Positions 15,888 to 21,514 of a stretch of DNA of 21,514 nt are shown one piece after another. The stretch spans positions 1 to 21,514 of the forward strand of contig JACKPZ010000043.1 in NCBI GenBank assembly GCA_024233135.1. Reading direction: 5' to 3'. This stretch comes from Akkermansiaceae bacterium. GTDB lineage: Bacteria; Verrucomicrobiota; Verrucomicrobiia; Verrucomicrobiales; Akkermansiaceae. Within the stretch, counting starts at the first letter, position 1. The number at the start of each line of letters is the position of its first letter. A program made the position numbers and the translations under genes. The notes beneath the pieces were generated by a model, which saw only the letters and a program-made list of their open reading frames with translations, did not search any database and was not told the DNA's origin.

Positions 15888-17138
15888 ATGAAATCCTGCC
15901 CGAAGTATACGTTCGGCGTCGGCGACCGCTTCGCCCACGGCGCCCATGCCCAGCTCACCGCATTCATCGAAGCGAAGAAACTCGGCATCGACATCACCCC
16001 CGTCTGGAACAAGTCGAACCGCGAGCACCTGATCATCGGTTCCGAGCCGATCCAGACCCGCCAGGCCGCCGACAAGGCCGTCGCCGACCTCGGCTGGTCC
16101 GGCGAATACCTGCTGGACGCCGACCACATCAATTTCTCCACCGTCGACCGCTTCGTCGCGCCCTGCGATTTCTTCACGCTCGACGTGGCCGATGACATCG
16201 GCGAGGCCGCGGATCCGGCGGACGTCGAGGCGTTCATCGCCAAACACCCGGAGCTGATCGGCACGCTTTCCATCGAAGGCATCGCCAAACCGCTCGAGAT
16301 CACCCGCGCCGACGTCGAAAAGGCCGCCAACCAGTTTCTCAAGGCGACCCAGAAGGCGGCAGCGATCTATCAGCACATCGTTTCCGCCAAAGGCGGCACC
16401 GACGACTTCGTCACCGAGGTTTCGATGGACGAAACCGACAGCCCGCAGACGCCGCCGGAGCTGCTCATCATCCTCGCCGCGATTTCCGACCAAGGGATCC
16501 CGGTCCAGACGATCGCACCCAAGTTCACCGGCCGCTTCAACAAGGGCGTCGACTACGTCGGCGACGTCGCGCAGTTCGAGCAGGAGTTCAACGACGACCT
16601 CGCCGTGATCGCCCATGCGGTGAAAACCTACGGACTGCCCGCGAGTTTGAAACTCTCGGTGCACTCGGGATCCGACAAGTTCTCGATCTATCCGGTCATC
16701 AAGAAGGCGATCCAGCGCACCGGCGCCGGCCTGCACATCAAGACCGCCGGCACCAACTGGCTCGAGGAGGTCATCGGCCTCGCCGAAGCCGGTGGCGACG
16801 CGCTCGAACTCGCCAAGCAGATCTACGCCAAGGCGCTCGAGAAAAAGGACGCCCTGTGCGAACCATACGCCACCGTCATCGACATCAACGACGCGAACCT
16901 GCCGTCCGCGGAAACCGTGAACGGATGGACCAGCGAGCAATACACCTCGGCCCTGCGCCACGACCAAAGCAACCCCGGCTACAACCCGGACCTGCGCCAG
17001 CTCCTGCACGTCGGCTTCAAGATCGCCGCCCAACTCGGCGACACCTATCTCGACGCGCTCAAGACAAACCGCGAGGTGGTTTCCAAAAACGTCACCGGCA
17101 ACCTGCTGGACCGGCACATGAAGCCGCTGTTCCTGTGA
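15888..17138 (+). CDS. uxaE: Tagaturonate epimerase family protein (UxaE-like)
   Basis: Homologue of UxaE, which epimerises D-tagaturonate and D-fructuronate in galacturonate breakdown. It has 416 residues from the ATG at 15888, which gives the family-like N-terminus KYTFGVGDRFAHGAHAQL. ATG 15870 would add six residues and a TTG at 15813 would add 25. Conserved segments include DADHINFSTVDRF (77-89), PKFTGRFNKGVDYVGD (211-226), LSVHSGSDKFSIYP (256-269) and LHIKTAGTNWLEE (282-294). The C-terminal half also has HDQSNPGYNPDLRQLLHV (358-375). The family is thought to be metal-dependent; the His/Asp/Glu clusters fit but I cannot assign ligands. No uronate isomerase, mannonate dehydratase or oxidoreductase gene is nearby, so the exact substrate is open. 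A stem-loop follows 7 bases after the stop. Confidence 0.8.
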   Translation: MKSCPKYTFGVGDRFAHGAHAQLTAFIEAKKLGIDITPVWNKSNREHLIIGSEPIQTRQAADKAVADLGWSGEYLLDADHINFSTVDRFVAPCDFFTLDVADDIGEAADPADVEAFIAKHPELIGTLSIEGIAKPLEITRADVEKAANQFLKATQKAAAIYQHIVSAKGGTDDFVTEVSMDETDSPQTPPELLIILAAISDQGIPVQTIAPKFTGRFNKGVDYVGDVAQFEQEFNDDLAVIAHAVKTYGLPASLKLSVHSGSDKFSIYPVIKKAIQRTGAGLHIKTAGTNWLEEVIGLAEAGGDALELAKQIYAKALEKKDALCEPYATVIDINDANLPSAETVNGWTSEQYTSALRHDQSNPGYNPDLRQLLHVGFKIAAQLGDTYLDALKTNREVVSKNVTGNLLDRHMKPLFL

Positions 17139-17145
17139 GCGAGTG

Positions 17146-17171
17146 TCCGATTCCCTCTCCGGGGAATCGGA
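17146..17171 (+). terminator. Strong stem-loop after uxaE-like gene
   Basis: Perfect 10-bp arms TCCGATTCCC (17146-17155) and GGGAATCGGA (17162-17171) enclose a 6-base loop, starting 8 bases after the stop codon. No T run follows. The position and strength make it a good transcript 3' end. Confidence 0.6.
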
Positions 17172-17230
17172 ACGTCAAGGAATGTGGTCGGGAGCGGAAT
17201 CGCAACAAGCAATCCGTTCATCGCGCGGAA

Positions 17231-17257
17231 GCGGCGGTTTCGACGGGAAACCGCCGC
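17231..17257. terminator. Very stable 11-bp stem-loop between convergent genes
   Basis: GCGGCGGTTTC (17231-17241) pairs perfectly with GAAACCGCCGC (17247-17257) over a 5-base loop. It lies between the convergent uxaE-like and hydrolase genes, so it may serve as a bidirectional barrier. The rest of the 259-base gap (17139-17397) shows nothing else I can name. Confidence 0.5.
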
Positions 17258-17397
17258 CCGATATGGAGATAGAGGATCCGCCGGAGTTCATCGATCGTTT
17301 CCTCGCTCCGGGTCGCTCCGACATGGCCGGACGGGACCATGCGTTCGGACTGGCACCCGCCAGATGGGAGTCCAGTAATCCACGACGCCGTCGGAAC

Positions 17398-19179
17398 TCA
17401 GTTCCTAGGGGCCGCCCTTCCGCGGTTGCCGATGATCGAATGGATCCGGATCCCCTCTCCCACAGGCAATCCGGCGACGGTTTCCAAGACTTCGGAATGC
17501 GCGTGCAGATCCCGGATTCCATTTGACGGATGATACAACAAGGAGGTCTCCAAGAGGTTCTCCTCCCCGGTCAGCTCCACGGCCTGCAGAGGATCCCCTC
17601 CGAGCGCGGAACCCGCCACATCGAATACTTCGAACGGCTTGTCGGCCAGAAATGCTCCGAGGGCTCCGAGCGGATTGTCCGCCCATCCGCTCCCACGATG
17701 GGGCGCGCAAACGAAAATCGCACGGCTCACCGAAGGAAGTGGTTCGAAGTAGACCATTTCCTTCAAGGCCTCGCGAGACCTCGCGGATCCATCGTCACCC
17801 TCGATCCCCCCCGCCCCGCTCTTGCGCAGCGACAGCCAGAACGACTTCCCTCCATGTCGGATCTGCATGCTGGCCAGCAGGCCGCCCATGCTGTGTCCGA
17901 CGATCACGGTCCTGCGCATGCTCGGATCCTTCCCGTCGGGATCGAAGGTTCTCCCGAACTTCGTCAGATAGTGACGAAGCCCGCTCGCGTTGTGGGGAAT
18001 CGGGAATCCCGTCGGGTATTCGTAGAGAAGGATCTGGTAGTTCTCCCGCAGCACGGGATCGGCCGACAGCTCCGCCACCGCATCCCGCCATGTATCCGGA
18101 CTCGACATCAGCCCGTGCACGAGCACGAGGGGGATCTTTCCCGGCTGTCGGTCGTGCAGGAGGTAGAGCCCCTGGTACGCCCGGCACTGGTCCGGGTGCA
18201 ACATGCCACGCCAACCGATGTTCTCCTTGGGTTCATGGGCCTCCAGTGTCGCGAGCGACGCGGTGAAATCCGCCGCCAATGCGACCGAACGACCTGCGAG
18301 ATAAGCCCTGTCATCGACGAGGACGTCATGAAAACGAAGTTTCGCACGATCGCTGTCCGTGAAATCGATCGTCGCGGTGATCGGTTCCGCCATTCCGAAG
18401 GGGCTCATGAATGGATTCGCTTCCAGCCGCTCCGCCGAAGCCGCCTTGTAGCCGACCAACGCGCCTCCCACGCCATCCAGCCGCTGGCGGCGCCCAAATC
18501 CTTTCACCCGCAGCACGCTCGCGGAGTGCATCTGGTCGAAACCACCGGGCGACACAAGGCCCCTTCCCTTTTCCGACACCTCGATGCGATAGGAATGGAA
18601 GGGACCGTCGAACGAAACAGCATCTTCAAACCGGGGGGCCGTTCGATAGAACAGCACCGCCGCTTCCGCGCAACTCTCGTTATAAATATCGATGAGCTCG
18701 CTCCGGATCGAAACCGAACCATGCCGGCGCGTGATCACTGGAAACGCGGTCTCGGCGGCAGCGCAGTATAAGCCAATCGCCCGCGCCGGATCGGTGGCCG
18801 CGATTTCCTCCGCCATGTCCTCGCACATCTCCGCGGTCGCGAGACGCAATTCCTCATCATCCGGCATCGAATCCAGCCGTTCTCCGAGCTTTCGAATCAC
18901 GGCGATGGTATCCTGTTTCGCCAACGACGCGAAGCCGGCATCCCGAAGGACCCTCGCTGTGGTCGGAGAACGCTTGTGCGGATCGAACAGACCATCCGCA
19001 AACGAAGACCTGAGCACCGGCCTGTGGAGCTCCTCCATTCCCGGCCGTGTCTGGCACGAACTGGTGAGGATGATGAGACAGACGAAGCCCTGCCAGGTCC
19101 ATCCGGTTCGCACTGGCGAAGGACCCGCACCCCCGGATTGCTCGCGCCTTCTTGCGACTGTCTGGGAGGACGCCGTCAT
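17398..19179 (-). CDS. Alpha/beta-hydrolase (lipase/esterase-like) with long N-terminal region, possible lipoprotein
   Basis: Serine hydrolase of 593 residues from the ATG at 19179. The catalytic half starts near 345: LVLVHGLMSSPDTWRDAV (351-368) gives the oxyanion-hole HG motif, and S430 in VIVGHSMGGLLAS is the nucleophile elbow. The catalytic His is probably one of those near the C-terminus (DLHAHSE or RIHSIIGN). A hydrophobic stretch (about 30-41, GFVCLIILTS) followed by SSC at 40-42 is a weak lipobox, so the protein may be an outer-membrane lipoprotein. Residues 50-340 include an apparently helical stretch (about 90-180) and a beta-rich part; I do not recognise them. The frame stays open upstream to 19716, but that part lies opposite the next gene and is ignored. 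Codon use (AGA, AGG, CGA, GGT) looks less G/C-biased than in the neighbours. The substrate is unknown. Confidence 0.82.
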   Translation of the reverse strand: MTASSQTVARRREQSGGAGPSPVRTGWTWQGFVCLIILTSSCQTRPGMEELHRPVLRSSFADGLFDPHKRSPTTARVLRDAGFASLAKQDTIAVIRKLGERLDSMPDDEELRLATAEMCEDMAEEIAATDPARAIGLYCAAAETAFPVITRRHGSVSIRSELIDIYNESCAEAAVLFYRTAPRFEDAVSFDGPFHSYRIEVSEKGRGLVSPGGFDQMHSASVLRVKGFGRRQRLDGVGGALVGYKAASAERLEANPFMSPFGMAEPITATIDFTDSDRAKLRFHDVLVDDRAYLAGRSVALAADFTASLATLEAHEPKENIGWRGMLHPDQCRAYQGLYLLHDRQPGKIPLVLVHGLMSSPDTWRDAVAELSADPVLRENYQILLYEYPTGFPIPHNASGLRHYLTKFGRTFDPDGKDPSMRRTVIVGHSMGGLLASMQIRHGGKSFWLSLRKSGAGGIEGDDGSARSREALKEMVYFEPLPSVSRAIFVCAPHRGSGWADNPLGALGAFLADKPFEVFDVAGSALGGDPLQAVELTGEENLLETSLLYHPSNGIRDLHAHSEVLETVAGLPVGEGIRIHSIIGNRGRAAPRN

Positions 19180-19278
19180 TTCAACGGACCTTTTCTTCCG
19201 TCGTGTCCTTTCACAAGCAGAAACCGGGCGCCCCGGCGTAACCTTGCCATCATCGAAAGCGTACCTCCGGACGACACC

Positions 19279-20163
19279 ATGAAACGAATCCTCCTTCCCC
19301 TGCTGCTCTGCGCCACCGCTCACGCCGGCCCCTTCGATCCCGCCCGGGTATCCGCCGATGCGAAATGGTGGCTCCACGCCGACCTCGCCGCCGCACGAAA
19401 CACCGAGATCGGCAAACGGGTTGTCGCCACCATCGATGACAAAAAGGGAGCCCAGCTCCGCGCGATCAAGCGCATGTTCTCGATCAACCCGCTTACCGAC
19501 CTGCGCGGCATCAGCCTTTTCGGAGACGGCCGCAAGGACCACGCGGTGGCGGTCATCGAGGGCGACTTCAACCGCGGCCACCTCGAAGACCTCGTGAAGG
19601 CGGCGGAAGACTACAAGTCCCGCGATCGCGAGGGCACGACGATCCATTCGTGGACCGACAAGGAGAAACGCCAGCACGCGGCTTTCGTCCGCGACGACCT
19701 GCTCGTCTTCAGCCACTTCAATGACCTGCTCGAGGAAGCACTCGACACCCTCGGCAAGGGCGGCGGCATGGCGGAAGATCCGTTCGTTTCCGCTGGCTCG
19801 GGCGCGCCATTCCTCGTCGGTTCGGCGAATCTATCCGAATGCGAGAAACCCGCCGATGGGTCCCAACTCGTTTCGAAGGCGGATGTCCTCAAGCTCGCGC
19901 TCGCCGAGGCCGGCGGCCGGATGGAGGCCCGCATGCTGTTGGAGGTGCCCGACCGCGCGGATGGCGAACGCTTCCGCAAGGTGATGGAGGGCATCATCGC
20001 GCTCGGAGAACTCGGCAACGCACAACTCGATGCGGCCGACCTGAAATTCGAAGCGCGCGCCGAGAACGGCGGCCGCACCGTGCGCTGCGCCCTCAGCCTG
20101 CCGTCCGAGGAAATGCTCACGATGATGGAGAAGAACGGCGCCTTCGACCGCATCGGCGAATGA
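19279..20163 (+). CDS. Secreted protein of unknown function upstream of ECF sigma factor
   Basis: I do not recognise the family. It has 294 residues from the ATG at 19279. The signal peptide is MKRILLPLLLCATAHA, probably cut before GPFDP. The mature part is mixed alpha/beta, with KWWLHADLAAARNTEIGKRVV (29-49, partly quoted), DLRGISLFGDGRKDHAVAVIEG (74-95, partly quoted) and a later LPSEEMLTMMEKNG. The pattern (substrate-like 'residual variance' strands, helix clusters) recalls periplasmic proteins of Verrucomicrobia and Planctomycetes of unknown role. It is divergent from the hydrolase (99 bases between starts) and 40 bases upstream of the sigma factor. It may belong to the sigma factor operon, as a target or sensor, but this is inference. 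Confidence 0.75.
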   Translation: MKRILLPLLLCATAHAGPFDPARVSADAKWWLHADLAAARNTEIGKRVVATIDDKKGAQLRAIKRMFSINPLTDLRGISLFGDGRKDHAVAVIEGDFNRGHLEDLVKAAEDYKSRDREGTTIHSWTDKEKRQHAAFVRDDLLVFSHFNDLLEEALDTLGKGGGMAEDPFVSAGSGAPFLVGSANLSECEKPADGSQLVSKADVLKLALAEAGGRMEARMLLEVPDRADGERFRKVMEGIIALGELGNAQLDAADLKFEARAENGGRTVRCALSLPSEEMLTMMEKNGAFDRIGE

Positions 20164-20203
20164 TCCCGTGACTCCGGGTTTCCATCCGTTATCCTGTTCC
20201 GTC

Positions 20204-20788
20204 ATGGCTTCCGTCGATCCCGAGGACACCCGGCTCGCCCGCGAGAGCCGCGCCGGCTCGTTGGAGGCCTTCGACGGGATCGTGCGGCGGCATCACGCCA
20301 GCGTGTTCGGTTTCTTGCTCGGCCTCACCCGCAACCGCCACGATGCCGAAGACCTCACCCAGGAGACCTTCCTCCGCGCATGGCGGAAGATCCGCCGCTT
20401 CGATCCCTCGAAGCCGATTCTCCCATGGCTCCTCACCATCGCCCGCCGGCTGTCCATCGCGATGCTTCGGAAACGGAAACCCGCACCCGTCCCCGAAGCC
20501 GAGCCCGTCGTCCTGCCTTCCGTCTCTCCCGAAACACCCGATCTCTGGCAGCTTGCGGAGCGCCATCTATCCGCCGACGCCTTCAGCGCGCTGTGGCTCC
20601 ACTACCGCGAGGAACTCCCGCTCGCCGAGGTCGGCCGGATCATCGGCAAACGCGAAGGCGCGGTGAAAGTCCTGCTCCATCGGGCGCGAAACACGCTCGC
20701 CGGGCAACTCCGCCCGTCCCCGCCGCCGCTTCCGGCCACTCCACCTCCCCTGCCCTCGATCTGGAACAACGCACGCACCACGCCATGA
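20204..20788 (+). CDS. ECF-type RNA polymerase sigma factor
   Basis: Alternative sigma factor of the extracytoplasmic-function group, 194 residues from the ATG at 20204; a GTG at 20168 would add 12. Sigma region 2 (about 11-92) shows EAFDGIVRRHHASVFGFLLG, DAEDLTQETFLRAW (47-60) and the PWLLTIARRLSIAMLRKRK stretch. Region 4 (about 118-170) contains LPLAEVGRIIGKREGAVKVL (138-157), the -35 recognition helix-turn-helix, then LLHRARNTL. The tail is Pro-rich (170-185). The stop overlaps the next gene's start as ATGA, typical of a sigma/anti-sigma pair. No target promoter motif can be derived from this window. Confidence 0.92.
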   Translation: MASVDPEDTRLARESRAGSLEAFDGIVRRHHASVFGFLLGLTRNRHDAEDLTQETFLRAWRKIRRFDPSKPILPWLLTIARRLSIAMLRKRKPAPVPEAEPVVLPSVSPETPDLWQLAERHLSADAFSALWLHYREELPLAEVGRIIGKREGAVKVLLHRARNTLAGQLRPSPPPLPATPPPLPSIWNNARTTP

Positions 20789-21147
20789 ACGAGTCCGACA
20801 TCGACCGACTTCTTCGCGCACAAGCGCCCGACGTTCCCGTTCCGCCGGGCCTCGAAACCCGCGTCCGGGCATCGTTGCGCGCCGCACCGCGGAAACGCCT
20901 GTCTCCGGCATGGCTCGCCGCGTCCGCCGCGGCACTCGTCATCCTTGCGGTGATCGCCGCTCCGAAACGCCCGGCTGGCCCGGTCGTTCGCCAGCCCGAT
21001 CCGGTTTCCTCTCCTTCTGCAGAGATCCCCGCCGGCCTGCCTACGAATCCCCTCGATCACGAAGCCCGCGCCATCCGCAACGATGCCGAGCGCACCGGAC
21101 GTTTCCTCATCAACTGCCTGCCGTCGCTCGGCATGGCGGAGAAATAG
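20785..21147 (+). CDS. Small single-TM protein, probable anti-sigma factor
   Basis: Protein of 120 residues, translationally coupled to the sigma factor by a 4-base overlap. The N-terminal about 40 residues (MNESDIDRLLRAQAPDVPVP...) are cytosolic in the predicted layout. One TM helix lies at about 43-60 (WLAASAAALVILAVIAAP), followed by a Pro-rich linker and a short helical periplasmic tail with one Cys (C111). There is no HxxxCxxC zinc motif of the classical ZAS domain. Calling it an anti-sigma rests on position and topology only. Its stop is 5 bases from the stop of the convergent gene at the right edge. Confidence 0.65.
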   Translation: MNESDIDRLLRAQAPDVPVPPGLETRVRASLRAAPRKRLSPAWLAASAAALVILAVIAAPKRPAGPVVRQPDPVSSPSAEIPAGLPTNPLDHEARAIRNDAERTGRFLINCLPSLGMAEK

Positions 21148-21152
21148 GAGCC

Positions 21153-21514
21153 TCATGGCCCGGGTTCATCCCCGCCATCCACCGGCTGGCGGACCTCGGG
21201 ATCCACATCCACCGCGGGGCTGGATTTCTCCATCTTCTCAATGCCGCCACCTTCGGCCTGCACCGGCACCACCTTGATATCCACCTCCACGGGCACGGCG
21301 CGAAGGCCGGCGATGATCTCCCGCAAGTGGTTCACGGTTTCCTCGCCGAGAGTCTGCGGTTTGGCATAACTCGATCCCGCCGCCGCGATGCCCTCGCGGA
21401 TCGACAGCAGTCCGTCGTTGAACTGCGTGAGTTGCGCGACCACCCGCGCCACCGGGTCGTTCTCCCCCGCCCCGCCGAGCAGCTTGTGCTTGTTGAAGTC
21501 CTTCTTGATCTGCT
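21153..21514 (-). CDS. C-terminal part of an unidentified protein, cut by the window end
   Basis: The minus-strand frame is open from the window edge to the stop at 21153 and covers about 120 residues. The visible part begins QIKKDFNKHKLLGGAGEN. It then has two helical stretches (VARVVAQLTQFNDGLLSIREGI and TLGEETVNHLREIIAGLRAV, each partly shown), a short beta stretch VEVDIKVVPVQ, and an acidic Gly/Pro-rich tail. No domain is recognisable. The true start lies beyond the window. Confidence 0.6.
   Translation of the reverse strand, partial: QIKKDFNKHKLLGGAGENDPVARVVAQLTQFNDGLLSIREGIAAAGSSYAKPQTLGEETVNHLREIIAGLRAVPVEVDIKVVPVQAEGGGIEKMEKSSPAVDVDPEVRQPVDGGDEPGP

Noticed and set aside
15873..17117. 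Open frame of about 414 codons opposite the uxaE-like gene
   Set aside because: Antisense shadow of a high-GC gene; the sense strand shows conserved family motifs and the antisense does not.
17143..17526. Possible small gene in the gap after the uxaE-like gene
   Set aside because: It overlaps two strong hairpins and the hydrolase 3' end, and its residues look random.
19180..19716. Upstream extension of the hydrolase gene by 179 codons
   Set aside because: It lies antisense to the well-supported secreted-protein gene and has no signal peptide or family feature; the ATG at 19179 is better.
1..21514. Search for tRNA, rRNA, CRISPR array, IS element or phage genes
   Set aside because: No cloverleaf with a TTCGANNC-type loop, no regularly spaced repeats, no transposase or integrase motif was seen.

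Overview
The window looks like a chromosomal stretch of a Verrucomicrobiota bacterium, probably order Verrucomicrobiales (Luteolibacter/Haloferula-like). The evidence is the mix of families: a secreted GloVer-repeat protein, a pseudopilin with a Verrucomicrobia/Planctomycete-style DGHVE C-terminus, a PEP-CTERM protein with a SUMF1 fold, two secreted proteins ending in a DPDxDGxPN-type segment, and a carboxynorspermidine decarboxylase. GC is high, Shine-Dalgarno sequences are mostly weak, and genes are often tightly packed. The genus is an inference.

Layout. 1-2055: a secreted protein of unknown function, followed by about 430 non-coding bases rich in direct and inverted repeats. 2056-5733 (minus): an APC-family permease followed by a ParE-type topoisomerase subunit. 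5876-6652 (plus): a TerC-family membrane protein whose stop codon directly abuts the stop of a secreted GH20 beta-hexosaminidase (6653-8677, minus). The hexosaminidase is divergent from an AraC-family regulator (8835-9740, plus), with an 8-bp inverted repeat just in front of the regulator start.

9835-13251 (plus) is a tight three-gene operon: a GloVer-repeat secreted protein, a type II/IV pseudopilin and a di-haem cytochrome c peroxidase/MauG-family protein. The genes overlap by 4 and 17 bases. nspC follows 65 bases later. This triad is the best candidate for an undescribed functional unit in the window.

14663-15655 is a PEP-CTERM protein with a SUMF1-like domain that lacks the catalytic cysteines of true formylglycine-generating enzymes. 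15888-17138 is a UxaE-type tagaturonate epimerase homologue. It converges, across about 260 bases holding two strong stem-loops, on an alpha/beta-hydrolase with a large extra N-terminal region (17398-19179, minus). 19279-21147 carries a secreted protein of unknown function, an ECF sigma factor and a small one-TM protein that is probably its regulator. The right edge has the C-terminal part of an unidentified minus-strand gene.

I see no tRNA, rRNA, CRISPR array, insertion sequence or phage gene. Most genes look like ordinary chromosomal content. Assignments rest on reading motifs by eye, without database searches.
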